64,000 nt of DNA from Planctomycetaceae bacterium (GTDB lineage: Bacteria; Planctomycetota; Planctomycetia; Pirellulales; Pirellulaceae). The notes under the pieces were generated by a model that ran no database searches, had not been told where the DNA came from, and saw only the letters and a program-made list of their open reading frames with translations. The position numbers and the translations under genes are program-made. The stretch is taken from positions 496,001-560,000 of the forward strand of contig JACKHM010000005.1 of assembly GCA_020638995.1 (NCBI GenBank). Reading direction: 5' to 3'. This document shows positions 38,799-47,599 of the stretch, piece by piece; position 1 is the stretch's first letter, and every line of letters begins with the position of its first letter.

Positions 38799-38872
38799 GC
38801 CAGCGTAGCTTCAATTGGCAGAGCACCGCATTCGTAATGCGGGGGTTGTGGGTTCGACTCCCACCGCTGGCT
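38799..38872 (+). tRNA. tRNA-Thr (anticodon CGU)
   Basis: 74-nt cloverleaf read by hand. Acceptor arms GCCAGCG (38799-38805) and CGCTGGC (38865-38871), discriminator T, no encoded CCA. Anticodon stem CCGCA/TGCGG closes loop TTCGTAA with anticodon CGT in DNA, which reads ACG (Thr). The T arm has GGTTCGACTC. The gene ends 46 bp before the TPR/alpha-CTD gene. Confidence 0.96.
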
Positions 38873-38918
38873 CTTTTCGTAGGTTCCCCACCATTGGGAA
38901 GTTTGGAGTATTAAAGTC

Positions 38919-40250
38919 ATGTCGCAAGTCGTCGGCTCGGAAATTGATCTTCGCGAAATCGTCCTCTCGAACAGCTCGTTTGGCCCGAACGAGATTCGTC
39001 AGTTATCAGAAGCCATTTCGGAGAATTACTCGCAGTTTCAGGTGCTACGCGATGCCGTCGGCGAATTGGAAAGCCGCGAAGAGCGCTCGCCTGCAACCGC
39101 AGTGCGACTAGGTGTTTGCTACTACTTGTTGGGACGCCACACGACCGCAGCAGAGACTCTGGCAGCTGCGGATGGCGGAGCCGTGGCTCAATTCTACTTG
39201 GGTAAAAGCCACTTCGCCCTCGGACGTTACGATCAAGCGTTGCAATCCTACGAGTCTGCGAAGATTGCGGGATACAACAGCGACGTCTGTGCTTTGGCGT
39301 GTGCTGAGACAATGCGATATCAGGGCAATACAACCTTAGCCATGAAGACGCTGGACGACTTGTTCGGCCCAATTGAACAGACCGCCGACTACCTCTACCA
39401 ACGTGGCGCGACGGTTGCCGCCATTGGTGGAAATCCATCTGAAGTCGTGGCCTTGTACGAACGGGCGGTGGAAACGCATGAGATGCACCCGGGCGCGCTG
39501 TTCGGGCTGGCCATCGAGAACGATCGCCGTGGAAACGACGCCCTAGCCATGGAGTTGTATCAACGGGCCTCGAATTGTTTTCCGTCTCATGTCGGAGCAC
39601 TGTTAAACCTAGGCATTATGTACGAAGATCAGCAGCGCTACGACTTGGCCCAGCATTGCTACCAGCGAATCTTGGATGTCTATCCGACCCATGATCGTGC
39701 AAAACTATTCTGCAAAGATGCGATGGCTTCGCGCGACATGTTCTACGACGAAGAAGCCCAGAAGCGTGAAGATCGACTCGCACAAGTCTTGAGCATTCCC
39801 GTCACTGACTTCGAGCTCTCGGTGCGAAGCCGCAACTGCCTGCAAAAGATGGGCGTCCGAACGCTGGGCGATTTGACCCGCACCAGCGAGCAAGATCTGT
39901 TGACCAGCAAGAATTTTGGCGAGACGTCGCTGGTCGAGATCCGCGACATGCTGCACTCGAAAGGCTTAGAACTGGGGCAGTTCGCTCACGAACGTCCCGA
40001 ACCCGAACCTGCTTACGATACATCGAACATGTCGCCGGACGAACAGGCGTTGCTTGACCGGCCAATTTCGGAACTGAATCTTTCCGTGCGTGCTCGCAAG
40101 TGTATGGTTCGCTTGGGAATGGGCACCATCGGCGAATTAGTACGAAAGACGGGCGATGACCTGCTCGAGTGCAAGAACTTTGGCGTGACGAGCTTGAACG
40201 AAGTGCGTGACAAGCTCTCGCAATTGGGTATCAAGCTCCGAGGCGATTAA
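38919..40250 (+). CDS. TPR protein with two C-terminal RNA-polymerase alpha-CTD modules
   Basis: 443 residues. Residues about 55-265 are TPR repeats (AVAQFYLGKSHFALGRYDQA, ALLNLGIMYEDQQRYDLAQ). An acidic/basic linker follows. Then come two copies of the RNAP alpha C-terminal domain, at about 293-353 (LSVRSRNCLQKMG and KNFGETSLVEIRDML) and 381-441 (LSVRARKCMVRLG and KNFGVTSLNEVRDKL). Against E. coli alphaCTD, Arg265, Cys269, Gly296, Ser299 and Glu302 equivalents are kept in both. Asn268 is kept only in copy 1, and Lys298 is Thr in both. DNA or polymerase contact is plausible but not proven. The gene sits 66 bp before tgt. No signal peptide, so cytoplasmic. Confidence 0.85.
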   Translation: MSQVVGSEIDLREIVLSNSSFGPNEIRQLSEAISENYSQFQVLRDAVGELESREERSPATAVRLGVCYYLLGRHTTAAETLAAADGGAVAQFYLGKSHFALGRYDQALQSYESAKIAGYNSDVCALACAETMRYQGNTTLAMKTLDDLFGPIEQTADYLYQRGATVAAIGGNPSEVVALYERAVETHEMHPGALFGLAIENDRRGNDALAMELYQRASNCFPSHVGALLNLGIMYEDQQRYDLAQHCYQRILDVYPTHDRAKLFCKDAMASRDMFYDEEAQKREDRLAQVLSIPVTDFELSVRSRNCLQKMGVRTLGDLTRTSEQDLLTSKNFGETSLVEIRDMLHSKGLELGQFAHERPEPEPAYDTSNMSPDEQALLDRPISELNLSVRARKCMVRLGMGTIGELVRKTGDDLLECKNFGVTSLNEVRDKLSQLGIKLRGD

Positions 40251-40316
40251 TGCAAGGCGGATTGCCAAGAGTCCTCGATGGTTGGCTCTTTGCTCTCCCG
40301 TACGCGGCTCTCCGGC

Positions 40317-41444
40317 ATGGCTACGCCCTTTTCATTTAAATTGCACCACGTCGATCGCGGTTGCGCCGCTCGAAGATCCAGCCTTACCACGCCGCATGGA
40401 GTGGTTGAACTTCCCACGTTTATGCCAGTGGGAACACAAGGCACCATTAAAGGACTTACCGTTTCGCAAGTGCGAGAGACCGGCGCTCAGATCGTACTGG
40501 GAAATACGTACCACCTCGCCCTGCGACCTGGTGAAGACGTCGTCTCAGATCTCGGGGGATTGCATCGGTTCATGGGTTGGGACGGACCGATCCTGACCGA
40601 CAGTGGTGGGTTTCAAGTTTTCAGCCTCGCCGAGTCAACGAAAGTCACGGAGCAATCCGCTGTCTTCCAGTCGCACATCGATGGCAAAAAGCTTGAACTC
40701 TCTCCAGAGCGATCGATAGAGATCCAGGAAGCGTTGGGCAGCGACATTGCGATGGTGCTGGATCACGTTATCGCGCTACCGGCAAGCGACGAGGATGTCC
40801 TCGATGCATGTGAAAGAACGATACGCTGGGCTCAACGCTGCCTAAAGGCTCGCAGTCGCAGTGATCAGGCGCAATTTGCGATCGTTCAGGGCGGACTGTC
40901 GCGAGAACTTCGCATCGCTTGCGCGCAACAACTCGCTGCGTTCCCCGAATTCGAGGGTTACGCGATCGGCGGATTGAGCGTTGGCGAGGGCGAAGCGGAT
41001 ATGTTGCGGATGATCGAAGCCACATGTCCCGTGTTGCCGATCGAGAAGCCGCGATACTTGATGGGAGTTGGTACGCCAAAGGACCTGGTGGAAGCAATTC
41101 GCAGAGGTGTCGACATGTTCGATTGCATCATTCCAAGCCACAATGGCCGGAATGCCCTTGCCTACACCGACGGCGGCCGACTACGCATGCGGAACCTATG
41201 TCACCAGCGAGATGAGCGGCCTTTGGAAGAAGGGTGCCCTTGCCCTGCTTGCCAACACAGCCGAGGTTACATTCGGCACCTATTCTTAGCGAACGAAATG
41301 CTTGGACCGATCCTGCTCACCGCTCATAATGTTACGTATTACCAACGCCTCGTCGCGGAGGCTCGTGCGGCGATTGCGAATGATTCCTACATGGACTTCT
41401 ATCACGAAAAAATTGTGGGCTGGCAACGCGAGAAACCGGATTGA
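40317..41444 (+). CDS. tgt: Queuine/preQ1 tRNA-guanine transglycosylase
   Basis: 375 residues from the ATG at 40317; an in-frame ATG at 40278 would add 13 residues that do not look conserved. Exchanges G34 for preQ1 in GUN-anticodon tRNAs. The catalytic and substrate motifs are present: ILTDSGGFQVFSL, MVLDHVIAL, FAIVQGGLSRELR, GYAIGGLSVGEG, and MGVGTPKDLVEAI with FDCIIPSHNGRNAL. The zinc cluster CPCPACQHSRGYIRHL is at the C-terminus. First of the classical tgt-yajC-secD-secF order, followed by a terminator and then yajC. Confidence 0.96.
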   Translation: MATPFSFKLHHVDRGCAARRSSLTTPHGVVELPTFMPVGTQGTIKGLTVSQVRETGAQIVLGNTYHLALRPGEDVVSDLGGLHRFMGWDGPILTDSGGFQVFSLAESTKVTEQSAVFQSHIDGKKLELSPERSIEIQEALGSDIAMVLDHVIALPASDEDVLDACERTIRWAQRCLKARSRSDQAQFAIVQGGLSRELRIACAQQLAAFPEFEGYAIGGLSVGEGEADMLRMIEATCPVLPIEKPRYLMGVGTPKDLVEAIRRGVDMFDCIIPSHNGRNALAYTDGGRLRMRNLCHQRDERPLEEGCPCPACQHSRGYIRHLFLANEMLGPILLTAHNVTYYQRLVAEARAAIANDSYMDFYHEKIVGWQREKPD

Positions 41445-41562
41445 TGCTGTCCGTTATCGAATGCCAACTGGCTGGCCGTGAACCCCCTCAATAGCGGTTA
41501 TGAGACGGCCTTGCTCGTTGCGCCACAAGGCCTTATGATAATCAGCCAATTGCGGCACGAAT

Positions 41563-41600
41563 CGGCCCGACCGTCAGCTAGATCGGGCCGTTTTCTGTTT
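41563..41600 (+). terminator. Rho-independent terminator after tgt
   Basis: Perfect 8-bp stem CGGCCCGA (41563-41570) / TCGGGCCG (41583-41590), 12-nt loop, followed by TTTTCTGTTT. It lies 118 bp after the tgt stop and about 80 bp before yajC, so yajC-secDF probably has its own promoter or depends on read-through. Confidence 0.75.
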
Positions 41601-41680
41601 ACCGCGGAACTATTGTCCGTCTCGCATTCCGTTGCGAAGCGTTCCGAGAAGAGCCGTCTCCAGACTGTTTGGTGAAGTGC

Positions 41681-42043
41681 ATGTGGTCGACTATCGAATC
41701 ATATCCCTCGATCCTGCTTCTCGCGCAAGATGATGCGGCAACCTCGCCGCTCGGACCGCTCGGCAGTCTCCTGCCATTTGTGATGATCGCGGTGCTGTTC
41801 TACTTCATGTTGATCCGTCCCGAACGGAAGAAGCGAGCCGAAACGACCTCGATGCTGGAAAACATGAAAAAGAACGATCGCGTCGTTACGATCGGAGGCA
41901 TTCACGGCGTGGTTGTGAACGTACAAAAAGATTCAGAAGACGTAACGCTTCGAATCGACGACAGCACAAATACCAAGATGCGAGTCCTTCGTAGCGCGAT
42001 TTCACGTATCGTCACGGATGATGGTGAAGCCAGCCAAGACTGA
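41681..42043 (+). CDS. yajC: Sec translocon accessory protein YajC
   Basis: 120 residues from the ATG at 41681 (a GTG three codons upstream is possible). One transmembrane helix (LLPFVMIAVLFYFMLIRP), then the conserved KKNDRVVTIGGIHGVVV and RVLRSAISRIV. YajC associates with SecDF in the inner membrane. It lies 74 bp before secDF. Confidence 0.94.
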   Translation: MWSTIESYPSILLLAQDDAATSPLGPLGSLLPFVMIAVLFYFMLIRPERKKRAETTSMLENMKKNDRVVTIGGIHGVVVNVQKDSEDVTLRIDDSTNTKMRVLRSAISRIVTDDGEASQD

Positions 42044-42117
42044 CTTTCGTAATAACGATCAACTACCAGTGTGTTCAATCACCTGACGGCCCCTGAAGGG
42101 ATTAGGAATCTTCTGTC

Positions 42118-45100
42118 ATGCTCAGTGACTTAACTCTGCTTGCACAAGCAATGGATTCAACGCAGTTCAAATTCTTTGGCTTCCTGGCCGTGCTGCTCCT
42201 CGGAATTGGATTGCCGATTTTCCTCGGCCAGGTAATCGCCAGACGACTTCGGCTGGCCGAGCACGGCTGGCGAATCGGCTTGATTATGTGCGTAGTCATC
42301 CTCTCGGCCCTTATCGTTGGCAGATCTTACGATCGCGAGACGGGCGAGTTCAACATAAAGCTGGGTGTCGACCTTAAAGGCGGCGTCATTCTGATTTATG
42401 AAGTTGACGAAAGTGCAACTGCGGCGGCCAACGATCCCGATTCGATCGATGGATCGAGCGGCCGGGTCAATATGGGAGCATTAGTCGAAGCGATCGCCAG
42501 GCGTATCAACCCCAGTGGAACTAAGGAAATCGTCATTCGCCCCTACGGCGACCAACAGGTTGAGATCATTGTTCCGGAAGTCGACCAACGCGAAGTCGAA
42601 CTGATCAAAAAGTCGATCAGCACAGCTGGTGTGCTCCAATTCCGAATAGTTGCCAATTCCCGTGACCACGCGCACATTATCGAATTGGCCCGGGAAGCGG
42701 CTCAGGACCTTGCCATCAAACGAGGTCGTTTTGTGCGCGACGAGTCCGGTGACCAAGTAGGGCTCTGGGCGCGCGTGGGACGCGAGCAAGAAGAAGGCGG
42801 TGGCGGAACTTTCAAGCTCTCCGTCGCAGGTAATACGATTCGCGATGCCGCAACGGGCGACATTCTCGAAGTTGATCCAAGCCACTATGGCGACGATGAA
42901 CTTGAGTTCACGCGATATATCGCAGGTCTGGGCGTCCAGGAAATTGACGTTCTGATGGCGACCGATGATCCTTACAACGTGACGGGTAATCACCTGGGCG
43001 CGGTTAGCCGAGGAAACGACGAACGGCTCCGTCCCTGCATCATGTTCAACTTGAAGCAATCCAGCGGTGGCGTCGGTCGATTCGCGGATCTAACGACAGA
43101 CTACGGTCCGGAAGGCAACTTCAACCGCCAGTTGGGCATTGTCCTCGACAACACATTGCTATCGGCGCCAAACATCCAAGAGCCGATCACTCAAGGTCGC
43201 GGACGGATTACGGGCGAGTTCACGCCGGAAGAAGTTGACTTCATGGTGAATATCCTGGAAGCCGGCAGTTTACCCGTCGTCCTGAATCCAATTCCCATCA
43301 GCGAAAACCAGATCAACCCGTTGCTGGGGAAAGAAACGATTCAACAAGGCAAGATGGCGATGGTCATTTCGTTGGCGCTCGTATTGGCCTTCATCCTCGT
43401 TTATTACCGCTTTTCAGGCTTTGTGGCATGCGTGGCCTTGCTGCTCAACTTACTCTTCATCCTGGCGATCATGATTCTTATCAAGGCGGCTTTTACGTTG
43501 CCTGGGTTGGCAGGCCTTGTATTAACGGTCGGCATGTCGGTTGATGCGAATGTTCTCATCTTTGAACGTATTCGCGAAGAAATGTCGCGAGGCGCGGCGT
43601 TGAGAATGGCGATTCGAAATGGATTCGCGAGAGCGACAACCACGATCATCGATGCCAACGTCACGACTTTAATTACGGCGTTCGTGCTGTACGGAATCGG
43701 AACGGATCAAATTCGCGGTTTTGCAGTTACACTGATCCTCGGCATCCTGATGAGTATGTTCACCGCCATCTTCTGTTCACGCGTGGCTTTCGACGTGGCC
43801 GAGCGAACTCGGTGGTTAAAGAAGCTGAGTATGATGCAGTTCCTCAGTGCGACTCAATTCGATTTTATCGGCAAACGCAAGTTGGCCGCTGCTGGCTCGA
43901 TTCTCGTAATCATCATTGGCTTGGGTGGCATCGCCGGGCGAGGTGCAGGGATCTTTGATATCGACTTCCGGGGCGGAACGTCTGTTCAAATGCAATTGAA
44001 GAATTCCACCGAAACTGAAACTGTCCGTGAGAAACTTGCTGCAAAGTTCGCAGACGCCGGAACGCAATTCAGTGTTACAGCAATGAATAACACGGCTGGG
44101 GCGACCGAGAACGATACCTTTAAAGTCGACTCTGACATCGAGGAGGTTCGGGATCTGGAACAGGCAATTCACGACGCATTTGCTGGCGCAGACGGCAAGA
44201 GTGAATTGGCGACGTATTCGATGGAGTATGGCCCTCTGCGCTCTGTTGCATTAGTCGCGCCGGCTGCGAGCGACGAAAAACCAGACACTACGGTCGAGGC
44301 ACCTGGACAATCAACCTCAGAGACATCAGCAACTCCAACTCCGGAGACACCGGCAACTCCAGAGACATCAGCGCCTGAGGCCCCTTCGAAAAAATCGTCT
44401 CCGGAGCCGGCTCCCGAACCAGAAGTGTCATCTACCGAACCTTCAGCAGAAGAAAAAGCAACGCCAGAAACGCCTGCTGAGGCCACAGCCGAACCTGTTC
44501 AAGATCCGGAGAAAACGCAAGCAGTTCCGGATTCGACCCCGCCCGAGACGGCTACGGATGCAGACCAAAGTTCTATGTTCTCGTTAGCCCCAGGTAGCTC
44601 GCTGGCATACGCTGATGAAGTGCAAGAACTGCTCTTAGCTCAAGCGGAGACTCCTGCCACTGAGACTCCTGCCACTGAGACTCCTGCCACTGAGACTCCT
44701 GCCACTGAGACTCCTGCCACTGAGACTCCTGCCACTGAGACTCCTGCCACTGAGACTCCTGCAACTGAGACTCCTGCAACTGAGACTCCTGCAACTGAGA
44801 CTCCTGCAACTGAGACTCCTGCAACTGAGACTCCAAGTGCTGCGGATGGGCCAACCCCACCGGTATCGGGTTCGACACCCACTGCTGAATCGTCCGAACC
44901 CGCCGCTTCATCGGCGCAAACCGAAGTGGAGCTTTCGTTTGGTTATGCGATTAACGCTCAAACCTTGACGGGCGAGATAGACGCCGCCACTCAGGAACTC
45001 AACCTGCCCGTCTCCCACTTTCAGCTGATCAATCAGAAATGGGACGGCAACAGCAGCAACGCCTTCGATACTTGGAAACTCGTAATCTCAGCGGATGAGG

Positions 45101-45783
45101 GCCAAACAAAACAGCTGTTGGAATATCTCCAATCCAAATTCGCCGACACACCGGTCTGGGCGTCCTCCAGTAAGATTGGTGGCCAGGTTGCTGGCGACAT
45201 GCAACAGAAGGCCATTGCGGCGCTGATCGCAAGCTTGTTTGGAATCGTTTTGTATATCTGGATACGATTCCAGCGCGTCATATTCGGTCTCGCCGCCGTG
45301 GTGGCACTCGTTCACGACGTGCTGGTCACGCTTGGCGCCATCGCGCTGAGCGCGTGGTTAGCCAATTCGCTCGGTTTTTTGCTGATTGAAGAGTTCAAGA
45401 TCAGCCTGCCAATCGTCGCGGCTTTGTTGACAATCATCGGCTATTCGTTGAATGACACGATTGTTGTGTTCGACCGTATTCGTGAGGTCCGGGGCAAGAG
45501 TCCGCAGCTGTCCGGGGACATGATTAACACGAGTATCAACCAGACACTTAGTCGGACTATGCTGACCTCTTTGACTACGTTGATTGTTGTGGCCATTCTC
45601 TACGCAATCGGCGGCGATGGCATTCATGGCTTCGCGTTTTCGTTGGTCGTAGGGGTTTGCGTGGGCACATACAGCTCCATCTTTGTCGCATCCCCAGTTT
45701 TGCTGTGGATGACATCCGCGAATAAAAAGAGTGTTGCAAGCAAGTCAAAAGTCGCCGCTGACAACGTATCGGCTTCGGCATAG
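42118..45783 (+). CDS. secDF: Fused SecD-SecF protein export component with a low-complexity insertion
   Basis: 1221 residues. Drives the periplasmic stage of Sec export using proton motive force. SecD part: TM1, VDLKGGVILIYEV, periplasmic P1 domain, and the helix bundle with GLAGLVLTVGMSVDANVLI. SecF begins near residue 580; IFDIDFRGGTSVQMQL is near 615 and the SecF bundle (LTIIGYSLNDTIVVFDRIRE) near 1110. Between about residues 713 and 937, inside the SecF periplasmic domain, there is a Pro/Glu/Thr/Ala-rich insertion ending in twelve ETPAT repeats (residues 844-903). I see no frame disruption, so the gene is probably functional. Confidence 0.95.
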   Translation: MLSDLTLLAQAMDSTQFKFFGFLAVLLLGIGLPIFLGQVIARRLRLAEHGWRIGLIMCVVILSALIVGRSYDRETGEFNIKLGVDLKGGVILIYEVDESATAAANDPDSIDGSSGRVNMGALVEAIARRINPSGTKEIVIRPYGDQQVEIIVPEVDQREVELIKKSISTAGVLQFRIVANSRDHAHIIELAREAAQDLAIKRGRFVRDESGDQVGLWARVGREQEEGGGGTFKLSVAGNTIRDAATGDILEVDPSHYGDDELEFTRYIAGLGVQEIDVLMATDDPYNVTGNHLGAVSRGNDERLRPCIMFNLKQSSGGVGRFADLTTDYGPEGNFNRQLGIVLDNTLLSAPNIQEPITQGRGRITGEFTPEEVDFMVNILEAGSLPVVLNPIPISENQINPLLGKETIQQGKMAMVISLALVLAFILVYYRFSGFVACVALLLNLLFILAIMILIKAAFTLPGLAGLVLTVGMSVDANVLIFERIREEMSRGAALRMAIRNGFARATTTIIDANVTTLITAFVLYGIGTDQIRGFAVTLILGILMSMFTAIFCSRVAFDVAERTRWLKKLSMMQFLSATQFDFIGKRKLAAAGSILVIIIGLGGIAGRGAGIFDIDFRGGTSVQMQLKNSTETETVREKLAAKFADAGTQFSVTAMNNTAGATENDTFKVDSDIEEVRDLEQAIHDAFAGADGKSELATYSMEYGPLRSVALVAPAASDEKPDTTVEAPGQSTSETSATPTPETPATPETSAPEAPSKKSSPEPAPEPEVSSTEPSAEEKATPETPAEATAEPVQDPEKTQAVPDSTPPETATDADQSSMFSLAPGSSLAYADEVQELLLAQAETPATETPATETPATETPATETPATETPATETPATETPATETPATETPATETPATETPATETPSAADGPTPPVSGSTPTAESSEPAASSAQTEVELSFGYAINAQTLTGEIDAATQELNLPVSHFQLINQKWDGNSSNAFDTWKLVISADEGQTKQLLEYLQSKFADTPVWASSSKIGGQVAGDMQQKAIAALIASLFGIVLYIWIRFQRVIFGLAAVVALVHDVLVTLGAIALSAWLANSLGFLLIEEFKISLPIVAALLTIIGYSLNDTIVVFDRIREVRGKSPQLSGDMINTSINQTLSRTMLTSLTTLIVVAILYAIGGDGIHGFAFSLVVGVCVGTYSSIFVASPVLLWMTSANKKSVASKSKVAADNVSASA
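44647..44826 (+). repeat. In-frame minisatellite, 12 x 15 nt (ETPAT)
   Basis: Twelve tandem 15-nt units of GAGACTCCTGCNACT lie inside secDF. The first seven end GCCACT and the last five GCAACT, a polymorphism that points to separate blocks of duplication. Units are otherwise identical, suggesting recent slippage. Reading frame is preserved because 15 is a multiple of 3. Confidence 0.95.
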
Positions 45784-45910
45784 TCGATAAAACCCGTCCT
45801 AAATGCTCTTACACACCACGAATTGCCTGCGAAGCTAGCGGTCGGTGTGTAGACTCTCCCGCGCACCTTGCGATACTTATCGGTGGGGCATTCAGAACTG
45901 GGTGCGGCGT

Positions 45911-46579
45911 ATGGTCGGCTGGAAACGCAGAATATTAGGAATTGCGGTCATTTTGTTGGGCGTCTGCGGCGCTTCGATGTTTCGAAACGACGCGACTAAC
46001 GGTATTCAAGTTCCGGGACAACCGGCCTTTAAACATTCCTCGCAAGGCGAACTGACGCTGCAACTCGCGATTCCGTCTGGCTCCGATTCTCCGTCAGATT
46101 TGGGAGATCGCTTCCAAGTTGCACCAGCGGTTTTAGAGGTTCTACCGACGCAGCAATACCAATCTAGGGCGATTGTCGCAGAAGACCTTCAAGCTCCTCC
46201 CCCACTAGGCACTGCATTCGAGACTTTCGAGGCAACAACACCGGTCTCCGCAACACCGGTCTCCGCAACACCGGTCTCCGCAACAACAGACAACGCGGTG
46301 ACAGACGAAGCCGAATCGCAGCGAGTCCACCGGATCACAGATGGCGACACACTTCAATCTATTGCCGAGCGTTATCTGGGCGATCGCACTGCTTGGCCGA
46401 TCATTGTTCGCGAGAATAGCACGGTACTGGTTGACCCTGATGTTTTGCCGATCGGAACAGACATTCAGATTCCCGACACAGTTTCCCGGTCGTCCGGAAG
46501 AAGCGAGCCCACGTCAGACACGAACTCATCCATCGACGACGGACTCGTCCCCATTCCTGCGGGCCTGCTCCATCCGTAA
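45911..46579 (+). CDS. Membrane-anchored LysM domain protein
   Basis: 222 residues from the ATG at 45911; the frame is open to 45845 but the extension looks non-coding. The N-terminal segment KRRILGIAVILLGVCGASMF is a signal anchor. A disordered middle with three TPVSA repeats is followed by one LysM domain (about residues 136-187: VHRITDGDTLQSIAERYLGD, then NSTVLVDPDVLPIGTDIQIP). LysM binds peptidoglycan or other GlcNAc polymers, so this probably contacts the cell wall from the membrane. It lies 127 bp after secDF; functional linkage is unknown. Confidence 0.8.
   Translation: MVGWKRRILGIAVILLGVCGASMFRNDATNGIQVPGQPAFKHSSQGELTLQLAIPSGSDSPSDLGDRFQVAPAVLEVLPTQQYQSRAIVAEDLQAPPPLGTAFETFEATTPVSATPVSATPVSATTDNAVTDEAESQRVHRITDGDTLQSIAERYLGDRTAWPIIVRENSTVLVDPDVLPIGTDIQIPDTVSRSSGRSEPTSDTNSSIDDGLVPIPAGLLHP
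46238..46282 (+). repeat. In-frame 3 x 15 nt repeat (TPVSA) in the LysM gene
   Basis: Three perfect tandem copies of ACACCGGTCTCCGCA in frame, encoding TPVSA. It lies in the disordered linker before the LysM domain, and has the same 15-nt period as the repeat in the neighbouring secDF gene. Confidence 0.9.
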
Positions 46580-46609
46580 CCAAAGTAGAACGTAGCGTAG
46601 CTCGCCGCG

Positions 46610-47599
46610 TTACAGTGGACTCGTCCGCTGTGTCCAGGGAAACTCGCTCGACTTGCGCACCAAACGCTGCTCAATAAAGAATCCGATATAGTCTCGCAGC
46701 GGCAGCCCCGGCACATTAATCAATTGCGTGCCCTGCAGGGTTGTGTTGGGTTTAATGTAGACGAGATCGGCATCTTTCGGATCGGTTGGAGCATCTCGCA
46801 ACCGTTCGAGTCGACTGTGGATGGTCTTTGCTTCACGGGCAGCGGAACGGTCGTCTTCGCCTACTATGATCATCACGGACAAGGTTTTTTGAATGACAGG
46901 GTGATTCAATGCTGTGGTCAGAGAATACCCCTTAAACGACGCTTCCGGCGAAACTAGCACCAGCGCTTTGACGTCGCGTCCTTGTTTGAACGCGGGCAAT
47001 TGTCGACGGCTCCAGTCATAGGCGGCCCAATTTACAGCGACGATCGCACCCACATCGGCGCCACCGACGCACAGAAGTTCGATGTTCAGTTCTCCTGCAT
47101 TGTTCTTCTCGAAAAGAAACTTTTTTACAGCTTCAACATCCAGGAGCATACCCGCCAGATCGGTGGAACGCATTCGATCGCGTTCGATATCCTTCGTTTC
47201 ACCGTTTGGTAACGTCACCTTATTGCTGTCCCCATGGCCGCGTAAGTCGGGAACCATCACAGCATGGCCTCGCTTTTGTAAATTGCTCGCAAGCTCGTCA
47301 AAATCGCGGCGGCGCCCCTCCCAGCCGTGCAACAGGATAATCGGAACGACTTCCTTGCCGGGCTTCTTTTCGACCTTTGGTTTGTCCTTCTTGTCGGTCG
47401 GCGTCTCGATGAAACCGCCTGGATAGAAACTGCATCGAATAGGTACGCCATCACTAGCCTCGACAGTTACGGCCTCGGGATCAGGTACTTTGAGTTCGTC
47501 CTCGGGACGCCGCTGACCATAACTGTTGGCTGCGAGCGTGGCGCAGGCCGCGAAAACCAGAAGATAGTGTCTCACGCTACGATATCCATTTCCGATCAT
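46610..47599 (-). CDS. Exported alpha/beta-hydrolase-fold protein lacking the usual catalytic residues
   Basis: 329 residues. Signal peptide to about NSYGQ. Fold markers: PIILLHGWEGRRRDFDELA (oxyanion strand) and VMVPDLRGHGDS, as in lysophospholipase/monoacylglycerol-lipase-type hydrolases. The nucleophile elbow reads VGGADVGAIVAVNW: the Ser position of G-x-S-x-G is Asp182. The acidic residue has a candidate in VGEDDRS, but no His appears near the C-terminus where the catalytic His is expected. It may be a non-catalytic or altered hydrolase, possibly using Asp as haloalkane dehalogenases do. Convergent with the LysM gene. Confidence 0.7.
   Translation of the reverse strand: MIGNGYRSVRHYLLVFAACATLAANSYGQRRPEDELKVPDPEAVTVEASDGVPIRCSFYPGGFIETPTDKKDKPKVEKKPGKEVVPIILLHGWEGRRRDFDELASNLQKRGHAVMVPDLRGHGDSNKVTLPNGETKDIERDRMRSTDLAGMLLDVEAVKKFLFEKNNAGELNIELLCVGGADVGAIVAVNWAAYDWSRRQLPAFKQGRDVKALVLVSPEASFKGYSLTTALNHPVIQKTLSVMIIVGEDDRSAAREAKTIHSRLERLRDAPTDPKDADLVYIKPNTTLQGTQLINVPGLPLRDYIGFFIEQRLVRKSSEFPWTQRTSPL

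Noticed and set aside
44647..44826. CRISPR-like or mobile repeat
   Set aside because: Short in-frame coding minisatellite without spacers.
44573..44911. 112- and 80-codon minus frames made of QESQL or VAGVS repeats
   Set aside because: They are the reverse of the ETPAT minisatellite inside secDF.
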